Part shown: piece after piece, positions 32,219-43,669 of the stretch
How positions within the stretch are numbered: position 1 is the first letter of the stretch
Layout of the letters: each line of letters starts with the position of its first letter
Assembly (NCBI GenBank): GCA_001683735.1
Contig: LUGG01000023.1
Location: forward strand, 124,001-188,000
Direction of reading: 5' to 3'
Length of the DNA stretch: 64,000 bases
DNA from: Grifola frondosa
Taxonomy: Eukaryota > Basidiomycota > Agaricomycetes > Polyporales > Grifolaceae
The notes under the pieces: generated by a model
What the model saw: only the letters and a program-made list of their open reading frames with translations
What the model was told of the DNA's origin: nothing
Database searches by the model: none
Program-made: the position numbers and the translations under genes

Positions 32219-33972
32219 ATGGCCCCTTCACCTTCACCTTCTTTACGAGAGTATGGCTTCAATCCTGCGGGCGTCGAGTTACTTCGCAAGCATCTGGGTA
32301 CGGGGCAGCTCTACAAGACCTCCAAGAAAAACTTCGATGCGGCCGATCTTGCCTTTTTTGTTGCGGGGGCGCACGAAGATGGTACGCATATTCCTGCAGT
32401 ATGCCGAACATTTCACCCGCTTTTCAAGAAGGCTCGCGAGCAGACTGGGACTGGCAACGAAGGGCGGGCAGCGCGGACGGCTTTTCGCCAGAGATTTTTG
32501 AAGTTCATGCTCGACGTCGTAAGCCCCGTCTACCATTCCATCTTGTGCTCATTTCTGACGCGCTTCTAGCTCACGACGTGGGACAGGATCACCGGCGGCG
32601 TCACTTACATGGTCACTGTCGATGGGGCCCAGCAGCCGGGTTCAAGTCTGGTACCTGAGCACGTCAAGATGCATATGTACTTTCCCCCCGTGATCTTGAA
32701 CGAATCGGAGCACATTGGCTACGCGATCGCACGCATGTCTCAGATCTTCGTTGAGGACATAGGGGTATTTGCCGTGGAGCGGTGGGTGGAGGCCTTTCGC
32801 AACACAATGGGGTGCGATTTGAGTACGTTACCCTCAGCAACCTTTCGTGAGATATCTACCCCGGGTCCGCTTGTGCCGACGCCGCGCTCAGGCACATCTC
32901 ACTTCACCTTCTACGGGCACGCGTCGGATACGTTCGATTCACTTATCTCTACCCATCACTCGTCTCGTGATGACGACAACGAGTTTCCATGTCGTTCGGG
33001 TGCTTCGCCGACTCCCTCTACTCCGGACAGCTGTGATCGTTCTCCGTCTCCTGATGTGGAGGAAGTGAGGTTAATACGTAGGGTGGAGGAGCTGGAACTC
33101 CTCGTGAATAAGCAGGCGTTCAAGTTACATGATCTCAATCATGAACTCGAGACGCTTCGTGCAGGTATGTTAACCCCTCGATACACTACATTTATTGTGT
33201 GCTGACTCCGTATATGGACATAGCGTTAACCCTGGAGAGGGATTTTTATGCGGAGATGTTGCATCGGGCATCGCAAGGATTCGAATTCGAGGTGTTGTTG
33301 CCGCATAGTCGGCGCTCTGTGGTGGCTGCTGGAGAGCCGGGTACATCACCAGTGTCTGCTCAGGAGCTACGTACAGCGCCCTCTGCTCGAGAGCCACGTA
33401 CGCTGCCGGTGACTGCTCAAGAGCCGCGTACGCTGCCGGTGCCTGCTCAAGAGCCGCGTACACCGGCGACATCTGTTCGGGCATCACATGCATCACCGTC
33501 GCCGTTTGATCGGGAGCTGCGTCTGCCGCGGATGACTGCGACATCCCTGCTTTCTATGACATCTCCTCAGGCACATCGGTCCTCACCGTTTGCTCCATCG
33601 ACCTTATCCGTACCCTCATCTCCATCGCCGGCTCGTTCGCATGTGCGAGCAGTGCCCTCAGCGACTGCACCTTCGCCATTTTCCCCTACTATCTCGTCGG
33701 TTTCGTCGGTGTCCACATCTAGCCATCGACGACAGCATCATGTCGAGCGACGTATTGAGTCTGGCGGCATTCATGCTGACCGCGCGCTCAGCCGTCACGG
33801 CCTTGATCCTCAGTACCGTCACATTCTGAGGTACATTGCTTCGAACTTTGCTGCCGATAAATGGCTCGAGCAAATTGTCCAGAGGCTGATTGTCACACGT
33901 GAAGTTGCGGCGGACATTACGATGGCCCTTGAAGCTGATTGGTCTCGTCAAGATACCTCCGGTGCGGACTGA
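32219..33972 (+). CDS. KDZ-carried coiled-coil, Ser/Pro-rich protein
   Basis: Three exons (32219-32518, 32570-33164, 33224-33972) that join in frame, 547 residues. The N-terminal 150 residues look globular ('YGFNPAGVELLRKHLGTG', then 'LTTWDRITGGVTYMVTVDG', 'IARMSQIFVEDIGVFAVE'). A Ser/Pro/Thr-rich linker leads to a coiled coil ('IRRVEELELLVNKQAFKL', 'HDLNHELETL', 'LTLERDFYAEML'). Exon 3 carries a short tandem repeat of the form 'AQEPRTLPV' (33,340-33,480) and ends with a structured patch 'YRHILRYIASNFAADKW'. It lies 120 bases inside the left TIR. I do not recognise the family; a role in transposition is an inference from position only. Confidence 0.75.
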
Positions 33973-34203
33973 ATATTGCTCCCATCATTTGTTACATGTT
34001 GCCATCATTCATCGCTTGTCTGTGAACATTCCTCGCTTATTGCTTATGGGCGTTTGACGGTGTCTGTCTCGCTTGTGTTATGCCCCACTCCATTCTCCGT
34101 CTCTCGCTTGTATGTGTCTTGCTGGTCTTCTTAAACCTCATTGTGTTTGCTTCTCGTTCGTTTGTCCCAGATCCGGTCGTCGTCTTTTCCGTGTGCTGTC
34201 GCC

Positions 34204-35807
34204 ATGTCCAGTGTACACTATGGTGGTACCACTGTCACGCTGGCGAAGCCCAACGTTCCTGCGAAGCGCAAGATTCCTCCGACCCTCTCCCGTGAGCGGC
34301 GACGAGAGATAGCCGAAGACAGTCGTCAGAAGAAGGCTCAGATAACGGCGGACATCCAAAAGTGGTATGATGATGCGGTGACATATTCGAACGACCTCTC
34401 GGAGAAGTACGGCAAGAAGCCGGATCATTACTTCAATCTAATGTTCTCTGGTGGTACGAAGGCCGGCGATAATAGAAAGCCGAACGCCTATAATGCGTGG
34501 GTTCACCACATTGCCAAGGAGGTTAACGAAGGTCTGCTATTTGCTAGTTTATATTCAAAGTTATCTGCTGATATGTAGTGCAGATGCCGAAATAGGTACT
34601 GCGATCTCGCTCGTAGATCTTCAGAGAGACAGGATGGACGATTATCGTGCTCTCACGACTGAGCAGAAGACCGCGATGATCTCTGACCTTATCGACACAC
34701 GCGATTCAAAATCGGCCGGACTGCGTCTGTGTCAGCGTGCTCGCACTCAAGATATCAACACGACGTGTGCCAAGATCGAGCAACTAGTAAGTGATATCGG
34801 TACATCTTGCTGAGTCTGATTCATGATGTCTTCTAGATTACAGGTGCCAGTTGCCGTGATGGAATTGACGGTTTCTACTGTCTTTTCAGTAACACACCGG
34901 ATTTCCGTATGGAGCCCCGGTGGTATTTCACAAAAAAGGAGATAGCGAGCTTTCTTCAAGGTGGTGTCGTTCACAAGGGGTTCGACCTGGACCGTATTGG
35001 TGCACTAGCGGAAGCGTTTGCGGTCGCCGGTTGCGACTATATGTGTAAGTTGAAATCCGATAGATATCTTCATTTCTAACCGTATCTCTCACAGCGATGC
35101 TACGTACGTCAAAATCCAAGGCGGAGTACTTGAAGACGGAAATCCGCAACCGGATTAGTTCACTGCTCTGTGAGTAACTGCAATTTATATCAATATTTAG
35201 CTGATATCTTCTAGGTGAGATCACTGGCAACCCGAAAGCAACTATGAACTACGTGAACTACGAGCGCGACATTGTGCTACACTACGGCATTCAGCTTGTT
35301 GGATGGACTGCGGACAAATTCTCAAATCCGTCAGAACTCAGTAACAGTCTTGGCCCCCTTCAGAAGCTAAAAAATGCGCTAGAAAACGGTGACTGTCGTT
35401 TCGAACGCCTCTCTACAACAGAGCTTGCTGAACGGCAGAAGAAGTTTGATGAGAAAGTTGATGCCGGCGTCGTCTCTCAACGCAAGACTAGGAAGGATGC
35501 CGGTAAGAAGCGTGGGAAGCGCAGGAGTGCTGGAGAGCAGGCGGATGGGGGTGAAGTTGGAACTAGTGCAGGAGAGGAGATAGTCGACCTGCATCCAAGC
35601 GTCGCCGCACAGAGAATGGAGCAGCATCGTAACGGGCATATTTCTGCATATATACCATGTCTTCATGCTGCGAGTTCATGTTTCATTACATAGTACATGT
35701 GCTTGCTATCCAATGGACAGTAGTCTCGAAATTCGTCTTATTCAGATGTGCGCAAGAAATCACGCTTGTTCGCTCAGGGCTTGGGCTTGGATGTTCGAAT
35801 TCTGTAA
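34204..35807 (+). CDS. KDZ-carried HMG-box-like protein
   Basis: Six exons: 34204-34531, 34584-34786, 34837-35044, 35095-35169, 35215-35628, 35746-35807. Phases agree throughout, giving 429 residues. Residues about 15-60 are basic ('SRERRREIAEDSRQKKAQI'). Then 'KKPDHYFNLMFSGG' and 'RKPNAYNAWVHHIAKEVNE' lead, across an intron, to 'YRALTTEQKTAMISDL', the general pattern of an HMG-like DNA-binding fold. Later parts: 'CRDGIDGFYCLFSNTPDF', 'SMLRTSKSKAEYLKTEIRN', 'HYGIQLVGWTADKFSNPSEL', and a basic C-terminus 'RKDAGKKRGKRRSAG'. I know this protein type as a common, expanded family of Agaricomycetes. Probable nuclear DNA-binding accessory gene; the HMG label is tentative. Confidence 0.8.
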
Positions 35808-36062
35808 GTACTGACTAGCACACAATCCTACTACTGGGACTTGCAAGTCTCGCATTCCTGGAGTTGAATGATTGGTACACTCACGACATACTTTGCTCTC
35901 TAGCTATCTTAATAGAATTTATCGTTTGAATTCCAGTTTGTGCGTGCCAGACAACTGCGTGTCAGTAATCTCAGTGCCTGTTTTCAAGTCGCAGAAGCTC
36001 CGTCGCATATATTTCAACTATCGTAGATGTACAAACAAGCGAGAAAGCATTACAGACGCAAA

Positions 36063-39000
36063 CTACATGGCAGGTGCACTGATACCAAGATTGTCGAAGA
36101 ATTGTACTAAGTTGTGCGCGTCCTCCTCGTTCGTTGTTCCCGGGATCCCACCATCCTCATCCTGGTCATCATCAACATCTCGAGACACGTTAGCACCCGT
36201 ATGCATCGCCCAACGTGGTAGAGGAACCTCTGCAATGAGAGAGACATCTCGTCCGACACGACGGCCATGATGAATCCTGCCCGAAAACCCGCGCAGACAC
36301 GAAGTCCTATAGAGAATGTCCGCAATCTTCTCATGGATGCAGTCGCGGAGCTGCCAACGCACGGACAGTTCTGATGCCAAACTAGGATCAGTGACGCAAC
36401 ATGCGGAGATTGCACGATAATAATCAACGTGTTCGTCGATCATGGAAGTGAACAGACGATTTATCTCAATATTCAGCCGTGTGAGCTCCTCGCGTGCACG
36501 CTTGACATTGAAGTAGGTATTCATCGCCTCCCGGTTTGGGCGTTGGGCCCAGGGCAAACTCCGTATGTCTTGTCGCGCGTCCCGAAGTATATCGAACTCG
36601 GCCAGCGAGACCATCTCCATAACTTCATTCCAAGACAGCTGAGGACGAGGAGGGGATAGCGCCGCTGCACGCATGTTGTATTCGGCCAGGGCCTTGCGAA
36701 TAGCCTCGGTGCGTGCTTTGAGAGCCTTGCCGATCTTCTCTCGCATTTTATAGCCTACATGCAACAAATATTAGTGTCCTAAGAAGGTGAACACTCAAGC
36801 AATAAGAAGACGTACCGACGCCGCTCATTCCGAGCTTGGTGAGCTCAAAGAGACGCTGAACAATGAGCCGCTCCAAATTGTCTAGGGCAATGCGGTAGTC
36901 CCGACGCCTCACTTCCGCTGCGGCCTTCTCGTATGGGGGGTTCCCGGAAGCCAGCGACACTCGACACCTAGTTCATCTTCCAACACGAAGATTTCCTCCT
37001 CAGTATTTTGCTGACGCTGCAGAGTGGTCCGATACAATGTCTTGATCTTCTTGATTGCCTTCTCGTCGAGACCAGCGGTCGAGACCGAAAGCCTCTCGTA
37101 ATCCACCTTCGCCGCGGCGGATTTTTGGCTAGGAATGGCAAGGTTAGCAAGTGAGCAAATGAAAGGTAACATTCCTCACGTGGCAAGCTGATACCGCCGT
37201 AGAGCCTTCAAATACTCGACAGTAAGCTCCACCTCCGGTGGCTCTGATTGGAGCGAACGGAGGTATGCTCGCTCTTGCTCGAGATAGCGTTCGTAGTCTG
37301 CCTCGTTGGTTTTCAACTCTTGCGAGAAGGTCCGCAGCGCGCGCGTGCCTTCTTTGATGATGCCGAGTGCTTGCTGATAGTTGTTGAAAATGAATTTGCC
37401 TGCGAACGAGTGAGACTAGTTTAGAAACATAAATGACAAAGGCTTGCCTGATTCTACATGCTTCTGCTGATCCCAGAAGCCAAAAAATTGCTCGATGGCC
37501 TGATGTCTGTGAAAAGACGATGCCAAACGCGTACCCGACGCAAGCGCATTGGATTCGGAGAAGAGGCGTTCGCAACCCTCGAAATCCTCCTTCCCGACAC
37601 CATCCATATAAAGGGGATGCCAATAGAGTTGGCAGCCACGGTTATGGCTGTGGCCGTGGAACGCCGGTACAACGCCGGAGATCCCTACGGATGTCACACG
37701 TTCGTTCAGAAAACTGCTTGCGAGAGTCTTGGCAAACGCGCAATAGATGTCGTAACCGATCTTGACGTTGCTACCATATACATCGATCAATTTGTCGATG
37801 ATCGCAAGCGGATATTTCATCCTGAAAAGGTATGTCAGTTCTGGTCAAAGAAAGAACATGACAACGTACAACTCGCCGCTGCGGATCATGTCACAAAGTG
37901 TCAACAACTGCCCGTGCCGGCACAAACATACGAACACTCCGGTGACAGCAAACAGGGCGAACATTTTCTTGCGAGCCTCGGGGCCGGCATTGCGCCAGCG
38001 CTCAACGCAAATGGTGGTTGGTTCCGATGGATCGTCGCCAATGTCGACATCTAGCCAAGAGTCATCATCGTTGTTGTCAATTGAAGGGTTCAGCGCTTGG
38101 CCGGATGGCGACGCCGGTTGCTGTTGCTATAATATATGCAGATTAATAAAAAAGTAAGTCGAGAGTCCCGATGACTTACTTGTCTATGATGTTTAACCTC
38201 ATCCTTGAAACGATTGACCTCCTCCGGGGAGATCCAGATATCCGTGCGTCCGGTTCGGTCATCAGTCCGAGCTATGCCGCCACGGAAAACGTCATCGACT
38301 AGCTTCAAGGACGAATTGCCATCCATAGTGACGAGAAACGAGAACTTCAGGGAGCTTTCATCCTGCAGAGAGTATAAGCATGGCGCGCACGCGTTGAGCA
38401 TACGCCAATTGGGCATGTCACGGCCAAGCGCGATGTCAACACGAATATCAACACGATGAAGAATATCCAGATATATGTCGTATGCTATGCTCAGGTGGTC
38501 ACAACGAGAATGCGTCGGAATGGAACCTAGTACTGACTATGAGCTCCAGAAACATGCCGTATGAATAAAACTCACCGAATGCAGATGGCACAGTGCACGC
38601 GCCATCCCCTGCACACCCAGACGTGGACACACGCGGTGAAGTTGCCGATAAGCTTCCAGAACCTGAAACGATAGTGCAACGGTGGGGCTGCGGGGAGCCG
38701 TACCCAGGTACCCATGTCGCACGAGTGTCTCATTGATATGTGCAGTGGAAGAGAGTGGGTAGAAACGAACAACAGAGTTGTCTGAAACTTACATTAGATC
38801 ATGAATAAATAAATGAGAATTTCTCACCGAAGAAGTGGACAACAAACATGTCCCAACCAGGCACGTCCGAATCGGACGCATGGCAGTTCCGGCCTGCCTT
38901 CCAGTCCATGTACGCCTGAACGAGGTCGGCGAGCTGGCCTTCCCACTCTTTATTACGAAGAAGAGTCCGGTCTCTGCGTGTACGAGTATCCTTCCGCTTT

Positions 39001-39456
39001 CTGGTTCGAGCAAACCGTCAGAAAGACTGAAATAATGATAATGATAGACTACGTACCTGTCTCCGTTCACCGTCTCGAAGATATCTCGACATAGTTGCTC
39101 TTCCCCGCCAGCATGACTCATGAACATCGCTTCCTCTCCTGGAGGAAGAGAGCAGAAAAGAGGGTCGGGAGGCCCATCGCCATCATCGTTAAATTCCGGG
39201 TCGATATCCATCATCGCTTGTCGATCTTGGAAGCTCATCGCTGAGAATGACAAGCGTTAGTAATGGGTGTGGACGAATGAAAGCGACCCATACCATCTAT
39301 GTGTGCTCGACGAGCTTTCAGAGCCTCTGCACGACGCTTGTGCGCATCACTGAGTCGATGAGTTTCGGTGATGACGGGACTTCCGACCATACCGCCATAG
39401 CGAACCTTGACAGACTTGGAGAGAAAGCTTGTTCCCTTGCGCCGAGAGCTCTTCAT
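36063..39456 (-). CDS. KDZ transposase (one frameshift)
   Basis: Ten exons: 39456-39294, 39240-39057, 39000-38828, 38781-38576, 38536-38180, 38126-37870, 37821-37448, 37399-37180, 37128-36816, 36754-36063; about 980 codons. Hallmarks in order: 'KDTRTRRDRTLLRN', 'VQAYMDWKAG', 'DMPNWRMLNACAPCLYSLQ', 'LVTMDGNSSLK', the catalytic core 'YPLAIIDKLIDVYG', 'IGYDIYCAFAKTL', 'PAFHGHSHNRGCQLYWHP', 'DFEGCERLFSESNALA', 'HRHQAIEQFFGFWDQQKH', and a helical C-terminus ending '...DNLGISAPAM'. All exon phases agree except exon 9, which is one base short: a six-base G run (36,935-36,940, plus strand) would need seven to keep frame. The intron after exon 7 has a GC donor. The frameshift would inactivate the protein unless it is a sequencing error. 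Confidence 0.88.
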
Positions 39457-39597
39457 ATTGACAGCAGGCGCACATGAGACCAGAAGTGGAACGAGAAGCA
39501 AGAAAACAGTCGATGTTGAGAGGGACGTGGTCGATGTCACAGTGGGGGTCGACAAGTTCGCTTTATGAGGGTGAGGAATAAAGACAAGCCGCACAAC

Positions 39598-40215
39598 GAA
39601 AGGCGCTGAAATTCGAACATGATACCCTTTTTGGAAGCGCGTGAGAATGAGATCGGGCGCTGATGTGGGGCACTGACAGATACCGGATGCTCGGACATAG
39701 ATCCGGATGCTGTGGGTCCGTGCGCGTGAGAAGGCTAGCTTTTCGTTGGGGCAAATGTGCGCGACTGGTCCGTGCATTCATATATCCGGAAAGGGACATG
39801 TAAGCAGACTGACAGTAGAGTATAGAATAGATAACTCGGAAAATGAAGAATATATGTCATGATGTAAGATGTTGAGGGGGGATCAACAAAGCGAGTTTTT
39901 TCAGATCGGCTTACCACAATAATAGGAAGCGCGCGATGAAAATCTGTCCGAAAATTAAATACAAATCTAAGTTCGTTTGAGAACGCTGGAGATGTGTCCG
40001 ATTAGGAAACGCGGGAGATTAACACTTTAGATTGAGAGGTACAGACTGAGTACACCGAGAGCCGAAAATTGATAGGAACTTGCCCAGGCGCCTCAAGAAA
40101 TCTCGGGCCATTTCTCCACGGGCAAGAGAAATGGCGTGCGCCAATGCTAATTAGACGCGTCAGTCCTATCGGACTGATGCGCCTAACTAGCCCTTGTCCG
40201 TGGGACGATCAGGTG
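39598..40215 (-). repeat. Right terminal inverted repeat of the KDZ element
   Basis: Reverse complement of 31,484-32,100 with scattered substitutions. It ends ...CGATCAGGTG before the target duplication. Confidence 0.88.
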
Positions 40216-40222
40216 TCCCCCG
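40216..40222 (+). repeat. Right target-site duplication of KDZ element
   Basis: TCCCCCG, identical to 31,477-31,483. Confidence 0.75.
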
Positions 40223-40576
40223 GTATGTCGGAAGGTGGGATATATGCCGATGCTGTTTGTTATCTTTCCCTTGGTTGCAGCATAAGGAGAAAGCCTGAGA
40301 ACTACAAGTGTAAAGCCCGGATGATTAAGAAGTGTATGATAGAGGATAGAGGATGCGGAAGGACATATTTAGTGATGACGGGAAACACCCGACAGAAGCA
40401 CCACGTAAGGCGAGCTACGCCTCCACAGCATACTAATTCAGAGAAACTGAAGCAAGGTTCAAGCCGGTTATATACAGGAAACACAACAGGTTACACATCT
40501 GGCACTGTAATTGAAAACAATGTATCAGAACGGCATATATGCATATTCGTAGATTGGAACTACCAAACCTGCAGGC

Positions 40577-42469
40577 CTACTCCTCTGCATCTGCAACGCG
40601 ACATTCAATCACGCTGAGCACAGCTCTCAGCGAGAAGACACGAGTGATCTTCAAATGAGACGCTTCGATGAGTTCTCTCCATTGGGGCTGGAATATTAGG
40701 TATCAGTATGAAGATATTACCCAAGAAACGACCCAACGATGTACTAATGTTCTCTCCTGCGCATTCAAGAGGCCCATAATATAGAGCGCAAGTACTTTCT
40801 GCATTTGACTAGCTGCACCAAAATCACTCGGGATATAGCTCGGAGGCGTCAAAGGCCGATAATCTTCTGCGCCGACGAGTTCGTCCAACGTGAGCTCTTC
40901 ACCGTCCTTCCTTTCAACGTCCATAGTAGGTGTTGCCAGAATATTCTCTACAATAAGAATTCTCGACTTTCGAGATACGCTACGGTCAGCAAATAGCATG
41001 TAGACCTGCGAATCGTACCTTCGGCCCTGCCGCTTGAGCAATATGTGTGAGTATTTTTATCTGGGAAGCACTCAGTGTTCCTTTTTCTCTTTCCGAAGAG
41101 GATGACAGTGTGCTTACTACTTGATCCGCTGGCCAGTCATGACTTGATGAAGATAAATGATCAAACGACACGGGATGAAGAGAGACGACGTACAGGACGT
41201 GGCGGAAAACAAAGCTATAATCGTCTCCACGGTGTGGCATAGGAGAGAAGAAGTCATGTGCCTCCACAGCAATACGCCCGCTTGCAAGCGCACCGGGTAC
41301 ACGAGTCTCCACATTTGTTGCCGCGTGCTCAATATTACACTCTCGGTCTTGAATAATGAACTTGTTCAAAGGACACCTGTGTCTTTCATCAATACAAGTT
41401 CTCTCATAGCGAGCCGGGCACATACGACGTTGCTAGAGCGATGGAAAACGCTCCATGACCTCCCCCGCAGTCGATGATTGTTTGTTCAGTGGGTAGAGTG
41501 CTCCAAGGGTAATCCGAAAGGACGCCTTGAATATGACATTGACCGAAAACCTACAATAATTCATATTTCAATATTAGGTGAAGTACAGAAACGAAGGGAT
41601 TACCTCCACGGCACCTGCGAGTCGTACACATGCAGCCGGGTGTTCGTCGAACCATTGCCAAAGCCCAAGGTTGGTGGTATTCACCATCTGGAATGCAGTC
41701 TCATCCGGAGACTGAGAGTGCTTCCAACGCGGGTGTGTAATCCAGTCCTGCAACGAAGTAGCGACTCTAATCTCCTTCGGGAATAACCTGAAATAGGAAA
41801 ATTCATCGCACATTCCATACACATAGTGTGGCACTCACTCAATCCATATTCTGCTATGTTTTCCGCTGACGAGATCCAAGGCTGGGCGGTTAAGTGCGAA
41901 TACAGACTCTGTAACCTCCCTAACCCACCCATCAACGGATAGGTACCGGAGGATGGTAGTCAGCTTTCGAGGATCTAGGTCGAGATGCTGTCCCAATTCC
42001 TTGGTGCTGACGCCCGCTGACATGTTTTGACAGCTTGCCATATAATCGACGATGCCCGTTTTGACGAAAATGTCTATGCATGCTGTATCGTATTCTTTAT
42101 AGGATTGTTCGATGGCCTTCTGGAATGGGAGTTGGAGCAGATTTTTCAACTGTCCCTGCAAATCCAACGGATGATCTGATATAGAATCATGACGAACAGA
42201 GGACTCAAGACTGACCATGCATGCTACAACGTCGTGATCGAAATCAATGCGCCTGAGTAAGGAAGAAACTATTCATACGAACCGACTGTAAGACGACGAG
42301 CTTCAAAAAGACGTGGGCTAGGCAGAAATGACGGATCATCTAATACATGCGCTTCAGGAGCCTGAGAAGAGAGAGGAGGAAGAGCCGCGGCAGCTAATTC
42401 TTCTCGAAAGGCGTCGATGGAGGCATTCAAATGAGCCTGAAGGAGATCAAGCTCGCTCTGTGGGGCCAT
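40577..42469 (-). CDS. O-methyltransferase 3 (COMT type)
   Basis: Tandem paralogue of copy 2. Start at 42469 ('MAPQSELDLLQAHLNASI'); an upstream in-frame ATG at 42,508 is less conserved. It keeps 'PSPRLFEARRLTVG', the winged helix 'LDLDPRKLTTILRYLSVDG', SAM motif 'IIDCGGGHGAFSIALA', 'HDFFSPMPHRGDDYSFVFRH', 'DWPADQVV', 'IPSDFGAASQMQKVLALY', and the end 'SVIECRVADAEE'. After 'LTVGSYE' the frame meets TAG. To reach the next conserved piece ('FDHDVVAC') one must assume a 26-base intron (GTATGA...CTCAG), shorter than usual for basidiomycetes, or accept a broken frame. The rest looks functional. Its promoter side carries a scrap of the coiled-coil gene found upstream of copy 4. Confidence 0.78.
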
Positions 42470-43669
42470 CGTGACTACAGGAGTAAAGGTATAGGTAACT
42501 CCTATCAAAGATCCAACACATCACAGTCAGCATTAACGGATCACAACGAGTAGCGTGACAGAACGTACCCAAAGAATAATATGAGAATAAGGGATCGTAT
42601 ACCGGTGACAATGCGGGGAAAGATCCTGGTGGGGACGAGAGTACAAATAGTTGGATTGCTCATTCTCACGAGAACGTCGAAGGAATCGTTCTGTATAAAA
42701 TGGCACGACACGTGTTAGTCCTTGATGGGTACAGTGATACCTGAAAATAGTAAGAAGAGAATAAATGCCTGCGCCCCGGCACGCAGGTGCTTCAACTCAC
42801 ACGGCGTGAGAATCTGTATCCTCTGAGCGTGCAGCAAAAGCCAGATGAGTGTTATTGCACTGCCGCTCTAAACAGCAATAGCGCCGCCATTGGCTGATGC
42901 TGAACATTGAGGAGCCGATGTTGGCCAATTAAGACGTACACTGAACGTCTGCGCGGTACACCTAAGGCGATTGAGAGATGCAAATATATCAGTTTGATAA
43001 AATTGGAGCAATCGAGGCAAACACAGCGTCTTACCACGGGCCCTAACCACTGTGTCCTCTCATCATTCCCCGTCCTGCACACTTCTCCTTCATAAGCTTC
43101 TGTTCGTGGCATAGTTTCTCGATTTCCTTCTTCATGTGAACGATAACGATGATGCATTGGGCTTTTTTGTCATCGGCGGCTTTCAGATGTCAATGACAAT
43201 ACGAAGATATAGAGAAGTTCGTCTGCTAAGAGCAGAACAAAGAAATCAGGGACCTCTCAGAGTCGGTATCGTTAGCTGTTCTTACCAAACTTAAAACCGC
43301 TCTTATTCCACACATCCATTGCATTATATCAGAAGGTGGGATACGCCGGTGCCGTTATCACGTTTTCTTTCTCCTCTTCCCGCTAGTGGTGCACATGGGT
43401 AAAACCTGAGGATTGCGGATGTACGAGGGACTGTAGAGTGGACGAAGAAGTGCATTGAGCTGTTCGATAGAGAATGCGGCAGGACACATCCTGCGACCAC
43501 GAGATAGACCCGATAGGGCATAACTTAAAAGAGCGCAGCATACTAATTCACAGCAGTTGACGCAATATTCACGCCTATCAGATACAGGGATACGTCATTT
43601 AACACCGTCACTGAAGACAAGTATATCAGAACTTGATATTTGCAGATCGGAACCACCAAACCTGAAGAA
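42470..43669. repeat. Spacer between O-methyltransferases 3 and 4 with duplicated gene scrap
   Basis: The region 42,800-43,190 matches 45,830-46,560. On the minus strand 43,185-43,065 is a piece of the coiled-coil gene described at 46,025-47,062 ('ADDKKAQ' and 'EKLCHEQKL'-type sequence), with the intervening 400 bases deleted. The stretch 43,325-43,560 matches the sequence right of the KDZ element (40,230-40,450). It contains no intact gene. Confidence 0.65.

Larger units (their letters stand above)
31484..40215 (-). mobile_element. KDZ DNA transposon, 8.7 kb, complete with TIRs
   Basis: The element begins CACCTGATCGTCCCACGGAC and ends with its complement. It has terminal inverted repeats of about 617 bases (31,484-32,100 and 39,598-40,215) with few mismatches, and a 7 bp direct repeat TCCCCCG on both sides. 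It encodes a KDZ transposase (minus), an HMG-like protein (plus) and a coiled-coil protein (plus). It sits in the spacer between O-methyltransferases 2 and 3. KDZ elements are a class of basidiomycete and other eukaryotic DNA transposons that often carry extra genes; a TET/JBP gene, frequent in such elements, is not seen here. Near-identical TIRs and mostly open genes suggest a fairly recent insertion. Confidence 0.9.
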
